The notes beneath the pieces were generated by a model, which saw nothing but the letters and a program-made list of their open reading frames with translations, was not told where the DNA came from and made no database searches. A stretch of 64,000 nt of DNA from Cryptomeria japonica. Lineage: Eukaryota > Streptophyta > Pinopsida > Cupressales > Cupressaceae. Positions 45,534 to 57,204 of the stretch are shown here, one piece after another (the first letter of the stretch is position 1; every line of letters starts with the position of its first letter). The stretch is taken from positions 685,962,583-686,026,582 of the forward strand of contig NC_081412.1 of the NCBI RefSeq assembly GCF_030272615.1, in the 5' to 3' direction. A program made the position numbers and the translations under genes.

Positions 45534-46070
45534 TTGCAGAGGACCTTTCTGGGCTCCGTTAAGGACCAAACCCTCCAATCAGTCTACAAGGAGGTCGGGT
45601 CATTCACCAATGAGGCTGTGCGGATGGTGTTGGGAAGAGAGTTTCTGCGAAATGAAAATAGATACCGTGTTAACACGAACATTACATCTTGTTTCTTAGC
45701 ATCTCTTCTGGACCTCGGAGGAGACAAGGTGGATATGTTGATGTTGTTGAGGAAGGTTTTTAAGGAAGACTTCCTTGGAGATGACATTATTGTTGTCGTC
45801 CTTGCAAAAGTAGGGGTGGAGATCCCTTGGGCGAGTGAATTATCCAAGCTTCTCCTCCCTAACCAAACAGTGCCAGTGGCCAAGCAACCATTTCTCCTGA
45901 ACCTGAATGCAGAGCACTTGATGCGTCACAGGAAATGGGCGCAGATTGGCAGGGACTTCCTCCGGAAATGGTTGCACCTGGATGACTTTCCAAACTACAT
46001 GTGGCTTGAAGAATTCTCTCAGCTTATGTTGTCTGAAGAATTCTACATGGAAGGAGAGCCAGATTCTTAG
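45534..46070 (+). CDS. unrecognised 178-codon ORF
   Basis: An open frame with protein-like composition and fewer AT-ending codons than its surroundings. It contains FTNEAVRMVLGREFLRNENR, DLGGDKVDMLMLLRKVF and KWLHLDDFPNYMWLEEFSQL, looks mostly helical and is acidic at its end (EEFYMEGEPDS). An ATG at 45503 in another frame (MDTPIRLRSIFAEDLSGL, then TAA) may be the true start, lost by one frame change near 45530. No signal peptide or membrane segment. I do not recognise the family; it may be a conifer-specific gene, a pseudogene or a transposon accessory ORF. It lies between the left 43-bp array and a microsatellite. Confidence 0.45.
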   Translation: MQRTFLGSVKDQTLQSVYKEVGSFTNEAVRMVLGREFLRNENRYRVNTNITSCFLASLLDLGGDKVDMLMLLRKVFKEDFLGDDIIVVVLAKVGVEIPWASELSKLLLPNQTVPVAKQPFLLNLNAEHLMRHRKWAQIGRDFLRKWLHLDDFPNYMWLEEFSQLMLSEEFYMEGEPDS

Positions 46071-46454
46071 GGCAAAGTTATAAACCATCCACTACTTGTG
46101 CCCTAGCCCCGCCCCCTGGGCCCCTAGTAGTTTTTTTTTTTCCTATGTCCTCGAAACCTAACAGGCTCAGTGACTCACTCATTTTGGCTTTTAAGTTTTT
46201 GAGGGACTCAAGTCTCAGACTTCAGACGTAAAAATTGTAAATTTCCAAAGCATAAATATTAATGATAATTTTTCAAATTCCAGTTTGTTTCAATTTGCCT
46301 CTTAGAGTCTTATGGATATAAAAATGCTTCTATAATTCTATTTCATTTTTATTAATTAATTTTTTTCAAGTGCTTTTTGTATATGAGTTATGTTATTTCA
46401 ATTATTTGTTAAACAATGAAAATAAATTTAATATTGTGATCTTTTTTATGTAAT

Positions 46455-47199
<745 letters not shown>

Positions 47200-47920
47200 T
47201 CACTCACTAACCCCCTGGGTCGCCTCCTCCCTTCCCTCCTTGGAGATCGATGCTTTTCCTTTGGCCACTTCAGCTTTCATTTTTGGAATGCAGTCTAGGT
47301 ACCCGAAGTCGAGGTCGCCCTCCAAGCTTGCCAGTAGCTGTATGGCCCTTCCTTCTTCGAACCTATCTCTCAATTCCCTACCAACATCCATCCTTGCCAC
47401 CACATGCAGAGCCTTCAGGACTTCATCCACCCAGGTTAATTTCACAAATAGTTTCATCGCTTCCCACCCCACACGAGCACGTTCACGACACTAGTATTTG
47501 ATTTCATCCCCTGGGCCACAAATAAAAGGAAGAAATTCCTCCTGGTCATCCCCTTCTTTAATTCGAATGCCAAATCGCGACACCACCCACTCCAAAATTG
47601 AATCCAGGTTCATCAAAAAATCCCCATCAATCAATTTGACCAATGTGAGTTTTACCTTTTCCACCTCCGGTTCGAATTCACAAGCCCACGTCAAAATTAG
47701 AGAATAAACCTCCATGTTAGTTTGATACCGGTGGCTAATATGTGCCACCTCCTCCGCAAGTATAATCGAGCTGCCACCCACAACTTCTCCTCCTTAAACC
47801 GAAAAAGTCCTTGCATTCGTTTATCAGATATTTGCCCAAAAAGGGCACCAACTTCCTGTCTGTTCGTAGCATGAAATTGACCTCCATGGTCACCTGCGAT
47901 TTCAAAAGCACTTCCTGCAA
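47200..47920 (-). pseudogene. unrecognised pseudogene on the - strand
   Basis: One frame covers 47781-47200 with a single TAG at 47491-47493. It contains LILTWACEFEPEVEKVKLTL, IDGDFLMNLDSILEWVVSRF, CGPGDEIKY (then the stop), AMKLFVKLTWVDEVLKAL and LDFGYLDCIPKMKAEV. Upstream, after a +/-1 frame change near 47800, it continues as MEVNFMLRTDRKLVPFLGKY up to about 47920. Codon use and an amphipathic helical pattern suggest a former protein. The family is not recognised. No link to the RNase H fragment upstream could be shown. Confidence 0.45.
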
Positions 47921-48222
47921 AAAATGTCATACAAAGACTACAAAATACAGATTTGTTCTGCTTCAATACAAAAACTGGCACACATATCAAAAGGTAATAA
48001 ATTATGCCTCTATTGTATAGGTCAGGTAATGAATGTGTAGGATAAGGCATTAATGCCATGAGATCAAGAAAAAGATTTCCTGCCATCCTCCCCTCCCTCT
48101 GTTCGTGCGACCTGCCGCAGACAACTCCTTCTGCAACAAACATTCGCCACCTTGGCATTTGTACTTTCCAAATTTGCTCGCCTTAATAAGTTGAGGACTG
48201 CACATTTTTTAAAAGACTGCAA

Positions 48223-48741
48223 TTAGTACCACTCCCACACACGACCATCGCCTTTCCACCATTTAGTCGCGCAATTATCCAATTCACTACCAATGTTTGA
48301 TAGCATAACTGCCAACGCATTTGCTCCCCTCCTAATATGTGTGACACAGAACTCCACAAATGTGTTGAGTTTCTCTCGAATCATCGCCACCCATCTGTTT
48401 AGCTTCCAACATGGCGTGTTGCCTCTAGCTATTGCATTAACCACTATCTGAGAGTCCCCTTCTAGATGAAGTCTTTGAACTTTCATGTTTGAGGGTAGTT
48501 TTGTTGCTAGGAAGGCTGCCTGGATCTCTGCTTCATTATTAGTGCCATCCTGCAGTCTCTGAGCTCCTTTGAATAGGATAAATCTATTGTCGTCTCTCGC
48601 CACCACACCCGCGCCTGAGGTTCCCGGGTTTCCTTTTGATGCACCATCAAAATTGATCTTTATCCATTGTTTGCTCGGTGGTTCCCATTTTACTTTCTCT
48701 ACAGAAAAAGCTGGATGAACCCCCGAAGACCCATTAAAAAG
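48223..48741 (-). pseudogene. plant RNase H-like domain (RVT_3 type), inactive
   Basis: The - strand frame is open from about 48741 and ends at 48223. It reads KQWIKINFDGASKGNPGTSG, NNEAEIQAAFLATKL, LHLEGDSQIVVNAIARGN and CVTHIRRGANALAVMLSNIG. The first three acidic residues of RNase H are present (Asp in FDGA, Glu in NNEAE, Asp in EGDSQ), but the usual Asp in the NxxAD motif near the end is Val, so activity is unlikely. Such domains end plant LINE polyproteins and also occur as stand-alone genes. No reverse transcriptase is found upstream, where a SINE-like unit abuts. A stop or frame break within this stretch was not seen. Confidence 0.85.
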
Positions 48742-48756
48742 TTAAAAGGGTTTATG

Positions 48757-48862
48757 GTAACACTAGTGAGAATCGAACCAGAGTTGTTGCGTAGCACCGA
48801 GATCATTAGCCTAACACTACGCCTCACGACTCACCTTCACACCAACTCGGCTACTCATGCAC
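48757..48862 (-). mobile_element. tRNA-derived SINE-like unit
   Basis: On the - strand an A-box-like TAGCCGAGTTGG (48853-48842) and a perfect B box GGTTCGATTCT (48779-48769) lie 62 bp apart, with an internal repeat pattern CGTAGTG...GCTACGC between. This is the internal RNA polymerase III promoter layout of tRNA-derived SINEs or of a decayed tRNA-Ser/Leu-like gene. It cannot be folded into a standard tRNA of normal length. A T/A run lies on its 5' side. Confidence 0.45.
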
Positions 48863-48864
48863 CC

Positions 48865-49264
48865 TTTTTTTTAAACTATTTTTTAAAATTATATATTGTA
48901 AACATATTTTTAAAGACTTTTGTTAAACTTTGAATTAATACTCTAAATTTATGTTGAACTTTTATATATATTTTTAAACTATTTTTTAAAATTATATATC
49001 GTAAACATATTTTTAAAGAATTTTGTTAAACTTTAAATTAATATTTTAGATTTAATATTGAATGTTTTTTTTTATATTAAACTTTTACCTTTCAAATTGT
49101 ATATCAAAATTTATATTTTTATTTAGTTATTTGTTTTGTTCTAGAAACTAAGTTTCATGTTTTATACTATTTTTTAATTTCATTTTTTTACAAATAATAT
49201 TAACATTATATTTAATAGTTATCTCAAACTATTGCACATCTTTAAAATTTAAATGTCTCTTATT
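48865..49264. repeat. AT-rich spacer with ~103-bp duplication
   Basis: AAACTATTTTTTAAAATTAT...GTAAACATATTTTTAAAG at about 48873 recurs at about 48976 with few differences. The rest is AT-rich sequence without coding signal. Confidence 0.7.
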
Positions 49265-50498
49265 ATGGGACTGACGACATCCGACAACACTCAATAGGTA
49301 TCATCGTCCGTTGGATGAGCAAAGATCAACGACTTAGGGTGGATTTCAGCCCAAATGTGGGAAGTGAACACATTTGTGAGAACTTTGTCAGAAATTGAAC
49401 ATTTTAAATTTAATTAAATATAATTAAGTCTATAAAGCTCTTTTTGGGCAGAAGTTTAAAATGATTAAATAGACTTAAAAAACAAACCCGAAAAGTGACA
49501 CGAGTATGGTGACGTGCCAGAAAAATGACAGAAGTCGTGGGACCCACTACATTTGAAAACATGTACCATCGTCCGTTGGATGAACAAAGATCAACGACTT
49601 AGGGTGGATTTTGGCCTGAATGTGGGAAGTGAACACATTTGTGAGAACTTCGCCCAGAATTGAACATTTTAAATTTAATTAAATATAATTAAGTCTATAA
49701 AGTTCTTTTTCGGGTAGAAGTTTAAAATGATTAAATAGACTTAAAAAACAGACCCGAAAAGTGACACGAGTATGGTGACGTGCCAGAAAAATGGCAGAAG
49801 TCTCAAGTCATGGGACCCAAGACATTTGAAAATAGGTACCATCGTCCGTTGGATGAACGATCAACAACTTAGGGTGGATTTCGGCCTGAATGTGGGAAGT
49901 GAACATATTTGTGAGAACTTCACATAGAATTGAACATTTTAAATATAATTAAATATAATTAAGTTTATAAGTATAAAGCTCTTTTTCGGGTGGAAGTTTA
50001 AAATGATTAAACAAACTTAAAAAATAGACCCGAAAAGTGACACGAGTATGGTGACGTGCTCGAAAACTGACAGAAGTCATGGGACCCACGACAACTAACA
50101 ATAGGTACCATCGTCCGTTGGATGAGCAAAGATCAATGACTTAGGGTGGATTTCGGCCCGAATGTGGGAAGTGAACACATTTGTGAGAACTTCGCCCAGA
50201 ATGGAAACGTTTTAAATTTAATTAAATATAATTAAGTCTATAAAGCTCTTTTTCGGGTGGAAGTTTAAAATTATTATTTAATAGACTTAAAAAAACAGAC
50301 CCGTAAAGTCACACGAGTATGGTGACGTGCTCGAAAAATGGCAGAAGTCATGGGACCCATGACATTTGACAACAGGTACCTTGGTCCCTCGTCTGTTGGA
50401 TGAGCAAAGATCAACGACTTAGGGTGGATTTCAGCCCGAATGTGGGAAGTGAACACATTTGTGAGAACTTCGCCCGAAATTGAACGTTTTACATTTAA
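49265..50498 (+). repeat. ~270-bp satellite-like tandem array, about 4.5 units
   Basis: CCATCGTCCGTTGGATGA boxes at about 49301 (variant), 49566, 49839, 50108 and 50390 (variant) give periods of 265-280 bp. Each unit continues with ACTTAGGGTGGATTTCGG, GTGGGAAGTGAACACATTTG, TTTAATTAAATATAATTAAG, TTTTTCGGGTGGAAGTTTAA and GACACGAGTATGGTGACGTG. Units are about 90% alike. No long open frame. Confidence 0.92.
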
Positions 50499-50499
50499 T

Positions 50500-50688
50500 G
50501 TCCTCAGAATTTATACCGAAGTAATGAATGTTTTGTCCTTCGGCATCGAATAGTTATTAATAATAATTCATAAAATTACAACATGATCCTTAATGTCCTC
50601 AGAATTTATACTAAAGTAATGAATGTTTTGTCCTTCGGCATCAAATAGTTATTAATAGTAATTAATAAAATTACAACATGATTCTAGA
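50500..50688 (+). repeat. 95-bp tandem duplication
   Basis: GTCCTCAGAATTTATACCGA at 50500 recurs at 50595 with few changes. Each unit contains the inverted pair CCGAAG...CTTCGG. It lies between the satellite and the start of the G-patch reading frame. Confidence 0.88.
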
Positions 50689-51001
50689 TATTTTGCCCTT
50701 TAGGTATTACTTTTCTACTTTTTTCAAAGTTTTCAAACTAAGAGACTCGTAAATCATAATCGTATTTCATTTCATGGACAAACCTGTAAATCGAGGGAGA
50801 TTCAGAAACAACTACTAGATTAAGGAATGCAAGTTGCAATAGAGGTTGTCTGCGCCAATCTAGTGAAATAGAAATTCCTAGTAAAATCTAGAAGACCTAC
50901 ATCCCGCCTTTTTTACTTTTTTAAATCTCGTGGTCCAATTTGAGGGTTAGCATTTTCAAGTTTTTATCTAACATTATTTTGAATTATTAACAATAACAAC
51001 G

Positions 51002-54000
51002 ATGGGGAAAATGGGAAGTAGTAGTTCAACAGGAAGCCAAGTGAAAAACAAAATGTACCTAACCAAACTGGTTAAAACACCAGGTTTCGCTGATGAATAC
51101 CATGATATTTATGACCCTGCTATCCATGGTGAAAAGCGTATCATAGATATTAGATATGCATTGTCTAGTAAGGCGACAGATGCATGTAGGGCAAAATTTA
51201 TTGTTTTCAACCCAATGTTAAAACAAAGAACATATAAAATCGCATTGTGGGATGCTAGATTGGGAAGCGTGGTGTTACCTGAAGTATTCCCTTGCCCTGA
51301 TTTTGTCATGGTCTGCGCCGAAAATTATGATGAAGATAAAAAAATAATTGTCAATAAAAATACAAAAGAGGAAATTCTATCCATAAACGAGGGAGAATTT
51401 GCTCGTTTGTTGAACCTAGGATTTGAAGCCTAAAACTCAAACATCCAAAGTGACCTTGAAAAGATGGCAGACAATTATGAGACTCGATCCAAGTCACAGA
51501 GATTCATTTATCAAAGATCTAATAAAGAGTGGTACTGGTATTGTGTTGAATTAGAATCATAAGCCTCCTTATGATTCTAACATTTTTGTTCCATGGGTTG
51601 GGGATACTATTTTCTTGTTGTCGTTTTGCTTGGAATTGGAAAATGATAGGGAAGTGGGTGCAAGCCTTCTTGAAATGATTTATAATATCCATTGTGTAGG
51701 TTAGCCAATAAGATATAATTTCATTGAGCACATTGTTCAATCCATGCAAAAACAATTACTAATGATCAAAAAAGGTTCCTGTAAGACATTTAGGTTCTCA
51801 TCCTACTTGTGCTATCTCCTTCTATCCAAGTATTGTGCAATATTCGAGACCAACAAGCTTCAAATTGTGAACTATAAGATTGATGAGAAGACTGGGAAGA
51901 GAATGAAGTGTCCAATATATGAATGGACACCAAAGATAAGGATGCATGATAATAGAAAGAACTACAACCATTTTGTAGACTTCTTTTTGGCACCAATGTA
52001 TAATGAAATTACAAGCACTCCAATGCCTAGGTTGCCTGTGTCATGTAGAGATTGCATTCAACTCAGAAGTAAAATAGAATTGGCTGACTGGTTCTTCATG
52101 GAAGAATTCACTATGTTAAAGTTTTATGGATCGGTAGTAAAACCATACAGACTTCCAATACACGTGACATAGAGGGTATTTGCATTGGAGTATGTACAAC
52201 AATTGGAGAGCACAAATAGGCACTTCCATGGTCAGCAAACGAAGAGCATATTTCCTTCCTTGCCTTTCTCATGTGGAGGGTTCACATTTGAGAGAAAAGC
52301 ATTCAATGTGGCACATGATTTTTTGATAGTTTTTAAATTTGGTAATGAGGGTCTCTGGCAGTATGATCCAATCAGTGTAGTTCAAGCAAGGCTTAAGAAA
52401 AATGGGAACTCTTCAGCATTATGTCAACATAAAAGTAAACCATTGCTAGAAAAGATTAGAAACATGGACTCCTAGGATGAGGTTAAAAAAGAGATGGAGA
52501 AAATTGCAACTGACAATAACATTTACACAAAAGAAATTTCATCACAAATTATGACATTGCACACACAAAGGACAACAGAGGAGGGCCAGGGCATCCAAAA
52601 TAGGAGGTCCCACAATTTCTACCTAAAATCTGCTAATCCATCTAAGAAATCTATTCCCAAATCAATTCTGCAAGAATGTAAAGAGAATTTTTGGACACAA
52701 ACCAAAATAAATAATTTTTGGACTATGAGGAAGAATCTCGGTGTACCAAAGACAAGTGCAAAATTTGAGACCATCAATGAGGATGGAGAGTTTAGCAAAT
52801 TGTGGAATATGGAGCATCCCACAACAACATATGACAGGAGTGAAGATGAAGATGAGTATGAGGTTGAGCCCCCTCCAACAACTACTATAGTCCCTAAAAT
52901 ATTAGGTGGAGTCAATGAGTCCATGAAAGAAAAATATAGCAAAGGGGCAAGCATTGTGAAAAAAATGGGTGTTGAAGGTGGTGGTCTAGGTGCCAGAAGA
53001 GAGGGCATTTGGTATCCACTTCAGGTACAACTTCCATCAGAGTCAAAATCAAAAGCTCTTGTTAAACCAGTCATTGGACTTGATTCTTCACATTCATCAC
53101 GAATAGGTACTACTCATTACCCTTAGGGTCCACCTACATTTGTTTTAGGTTCAAATCCACAACCACCACCACATCATGGTATTCCCATTGGTGGTGAATC
53201 AAGTGCCACTGCCACGGGTGGGGAATCTGGGGATAATATTCCCATTATTGTTCAATCAAGTGACATTGTGATTGGTGGGGTTGGCATGGGTACTACTAGT
53301 ACTACTGATACTAGTTGTCTTGTTGTTGGACAAGGGCTACACCAAAATATCTCCCACAAGACGCCACTAGTGGTAGATACTAATACTATTCAGAATCCTA
53401 TATCAAGTGCCACTGACACTACAAAATAATCATTTGCAGCTTCAGATCACACACCTAAAAAGATTATGAAAACTACACATGAAAGGGTTAGTGGGAGTGG
53501 GCCAGGATCAGGAACCGATGTTGGTAATCCTAATCAAGCATTAGTTAAAACCACAGGAATAAGTGGAATTGGAGCCTCTGGTATTCCTATGTCACCTTTC
53601 AAACATTCAATTGCTTCAACAAGCCCAGATTTTCAATTTCATGATTACTATGAAAAATATGAACACACAACAAAAGCAAATAAAGAAAAAAAGAAAGCAT
53701 TTCATAGGGTTTCCCTGACTGAAGTTTTAAACGAATAGCCTGCAAGGAATAGGGTATTTCCAACATATGACCCACAGAAAGATATGATGGAGTTCATGGT
53801 TGTTATGCCCCCGAACTCAACTAAAGATAAAAATCCACCACACAGTTAGATAGATCCCTCTGAATTTCAAGTTAGCACCCTCCAAATGGATTTTTCCAAA
53901 GTACATAATGTGGATAAAATTAGTGTGTCAAAAAGGACTAACGAAGTGGTCTACACTTCATTGCTAAAGGTGGAGAGAGAAAAAAATAAACTGGAGAAAC

Positions 54001-55088
54001 AAATAGAAAAGTTATAGGCAGACCTAGAAAATGAAAAATCAAGGAGGAAAGTAGCAGATAGCAAGTGCAATGATTTACAGAAAAGGATAAAAAATTCGGG
54101 CTATGCAGTAGAAATTGCAGAGAAGGAGAAGATGAATGCAAAATTGAAGGACCTGACAGAAAAACTGGCTAAAAACAGTAAAAAAATTGATGAGGAAAGA
54201 GCCAGTTATCAAAAATTATACAAAAGTTATGAGTCTGTTGCTGCCAAAATGAGAAAATTACAGGATCTATTGGATCATGGGAAGGAAAAAGAAAAACAAT
54301 TGCAAGAGGAAGTAGAGGAAGAAAGAAAAAATTGTGCACAAATGAAAGAAGACCCGCACAATGCAAATGATAAAATAAAAACTTTGGAGGATAGATTGAA
54401 AGATAATATGAAAAATACAATGAAGTATATACAAGAAAACATTTGGCGACAAATAATGCAGAGGAGTGACAAGTTGTGTGAATGGTTTGAATTGAAATGA
54501 AAATTTGAGAGTAATTTATATGAAAATCAAAGGGCACTTTAAGAAGAGCATACATGTTTATTCAAAAGAGGATATGGCAAAAAAGATTCTGCAAGTAGTC
54601 TACAGTTCTAGTGACAGCTACTTGGCATCCAAGGGAATTAAGAGCCACATTGATGCCACAGTTAAGACACCATCTATCATTCAAAAATGTCAAAAGCTAA
54701 GGGAAACATTAGAATTTATGAAAAATTGTGAAAAAAGATATTGAAGCTGCAAGAAAAGAAAAATAATTTGATTCAACTTGGTTTGCCTAAGACCGTTGAC
54801 CCATCAAATAAATTCATTGGAAAAGAAGCTTACGAAAAAAGCATGGAGATAAAAATGAAGTCTGATTTAGACTTGCTTCCTAAGAACACAACTCCCTAAA
54901 GCTTTCTGGAATTCATCCAACCATTTACAACTCTAAATTCGGTATTAGATGAAACAATGATGTCAAGTCAATCTTCTAAATATGGAATGTTGATGAAGTT
55001 GCAATTGACTTTCCATAGTTTACATAATATTAACCTCCCATCAGATGAAGAGTGGAGCACCCTACAAAAACTGGCACATAAATCTTAA
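51002..55088 (+). pseudogene. long decayed ORF with G-patch-like motif and coiled coil, family unknown
   Basis: ATG at 51002 (MGKMGSSSSTGSQVKNK) opens 143 codons; after a stop and one frame change near 51560, a single frame runs to about 54500 and, less clearly, to 55088, about 1,350 codons. Parts: an N-terminal globular region (ALSSKATDACRAKFIVFNP); a middle region (YEWTPKIRMHDNRKNYNHFV, LPFSCGGFTFERKAFNVAHD); an acidic stretch (RSEDEDEYEVEPPP); a G-patch-like motif KKMGVEGGGLGARREGI (about 52960-53012); a Ser/Thr/Gly-rich linker; a basic/acidic coiled coil (about 53900-54470); and a short tail. Stops in the main frame: TAG at 51702, 52170, 52473, 53124, 53736, 53847, 54015; TAA 53427; TGA 54498. 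No RT, integrase or transposase motif is seen. G-patches bind nucleic acid or DExH helicases; the role here is unknown. Confidence 0.6.
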
Positions 55089-55468
55089 GAATCATAGTAT
55101 GTATTGCACAATTTTCTTCGTTTACTCTTAATTTCAAAGTTTTATGTTTTTTCTGTTTGCTATTTTGCTAATCCAGCCTATGAATCTCTGATGCACAGTG
55201 CAAAACTTCAGCTAGTAAATTTGTATTCTCAAATTCTCCCTTGCTTTAACATTTATGCATTTCTCTATTTTTGATTACTAGGTTTTAGGCACTGCTATTA
55301 TCTATAATTAATTTGTCATGGCGTGAATTAATATTTAATTTTGAACTCTATTTTTTGAACAGGAGACACCAGACATGTAGCAAATGTTAAATTGCTAATA
55401 CAGCCTGTGATGGCCATATAAATCTGTGTTGAGTTTGTGATTTTGATGTTGATTCTTTACATGTTGCA

Positions 55469-56536
55469 TGTTGGTATTTTGGTATGGTTTTGTCATTGAT
55501 GTCAACACCTACTGAAAACAAGCACTTTGGAGATCAACAACATTCACCGGCAAGCAAGTAACTATTGCACAGTTACTGGCATATGGTTCACCAACAAGAT
55601 ATAATGTTCACCGACACCTGGAATGATATGGAAGACACTTGATAATGTCGAAGACATCGTGTGGACACTTTGTTTTGAGGAATTGATCATTGGCATATTC
55701 ATATTTTCATATTTGCTTTTACCGGCAAATAGGTCCAGGGTTATCTAGGGTTACACCGGCAGGTTTATCTTTTCCAGATTAGAATGACACGATATGGAGA
55801 TGATTTATTATTGTTGTAAATACATTAAGCCGACATGTTTAATCGGTTATTGCATCGGATATTGTATTGTATGTAAAATGTTTTTATTGTAATATCTTGT
55901 AGAGCCGACCTACTAAAATTGGTCTTAAGGTATGGTATAAATGTAAGATCTTATTTGTAAGATCAAGTGTGGAATGCGAAAAAGTATTGAGTGAAGGTAT
56001 ATGTGAGATTAAGCAGAGGTATACACGAAGACATCATTTGAAGGTGAAGCTAGGTTTTTGTAGAAGCATATCAGCATTACACCGGTACTGAATCCAGCAT
56101 ATGAAGATGCTATTTTGTGCAGTACATTTTTATTGGATTTAACCATCCAACTGTAGTCAGTGTGACTCCCATTTTGTGTTTGAGCAGTGAGCTCTAGGCT
56201 GTTGGCCTTTCTGCATGTGCAGACCCCATTTGTGTACACTTACTATCTGTAGTAGTATCATCTGATTGTGGGTAAGGTTTCCCACTATGGTTTTTCCCCT
56301 TACAGGGTTTCCACGTACAAATATTGATGTTATGTGTTGTGGATGACTTTATGTTTATGTTTCATGCATTAATCCTTACCAGTATAGTAATTTACTATTA
56401 ACACTGTCTACCGACATATTTAACCAGTTTACCGGTATTAAGCATTAAGCTGGTTAAATGCATTTTGGTTTAAATTTATTTGACAACTGATTCACCTCCC
56501 CCCCCCCCCCCTCTCAGTTATCTTCGGGACCTAACA
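55469..56536 (+). repeat. solo Copia LTR with 5-bp TSD
   Basis: Begins TGTTGGTATTTTGG and ends GGACCTAACA (1,068 bp), flanked by TTGCA at 55464-55468 and 56537-56541. No primer-binding site or gag follows, so it is a solo LTR left by LTR-LTR recombination. It is related to the LTR at 40750-41985: CATCTGATTGTGGGTAAGG, TGGTTTTTCCC and TGACAACTGATTCACC with a C-run and CTCTCAGTTATC. Confidence 0.92.
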
Positions 56537-56564
56537 TTGCAAACTTGCAATTCGACCTGAAGCT

Positions 56565-56775
56565 ATTGTTGCTCCCTTGTTTCTATAAAAGGGAATTTAG
56601 GGTCATTTGCAAAGGGTTCTGAAACTTTGTATTCACTTTTACATGGACATTGGAGAATCACACAGGAGTTGTTATTGCTCTCTTGTTTCTATAAAAGGGA
56701 ATTCAGGGTCATTTGCAAAGGGTTCTGAAACTTTGTATTCACTTTTGCAATTTGCATGAAGAATCACACAGATTG
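56565..56775 (+). repeat. 107-bp tandem duplication
   Basis: TTGTTTCTATAAAAGGGAAT...GGGTCATTTGCAAAGGG...TTTGTATTCACTTTT occurs at about 56578 and 56685. It ends with GAATCACACAG in both units. The solo LTR inserted just to its left. Confidence 0.88.
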
Positions 56776-57204
56776 GTGTATTACTATTGAACGAGTTGTA
56801 TCATATGGCTATATTTTGAAAGAATTAATGAAAATCTAAGTTCTCGACATGTGTATTACTATTGAATTAATTGTATCATATGGTTTTGGAATGTATCACA
56901 CAGATTTGAGACTCAAACATGTCTAGATAAACAACAAACATCTCTATATCAATAAACACATTATGCTCTTTTTTTATTATGTTATTTTAAATATGGAAAT
57001 AGAAAGTTGAAAAATACAATTATAAATCAATATTAAATTCAAATTGCAAAAAGTAATATGCTTTTGTAATATGAATGATAAGGTACATTAATAAGATTAA
57101 TAAATACCAATCTCTTACAGTTGCCATTCATCCTCATCAAATTCAGAACTTTCTTGATTCTTGTTTGTGGTTTCTTCACTCCGAGTCTGCATACCTTTGC
57201 TGAA

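Noticed and set aside
48757-48862. Functional tRNA gene
   Set aside because: A/B boxes are present but their spacing is too long for a cloverleaf without a normal acceptor stem.
54169-54555. 128-codon - strand ORF with membrane-like segments
   Set aside because: Antisense shadow of the Lys/Glu-rich coiled coil, which always reads as Phe/Leu/Ser-rich on the other strand.
56570-57204. Matching left terminus for the hAT transposon
   Set aside because: No CAGTGGCG-like end or 8-bp duplication paired with 59992 could be seen.
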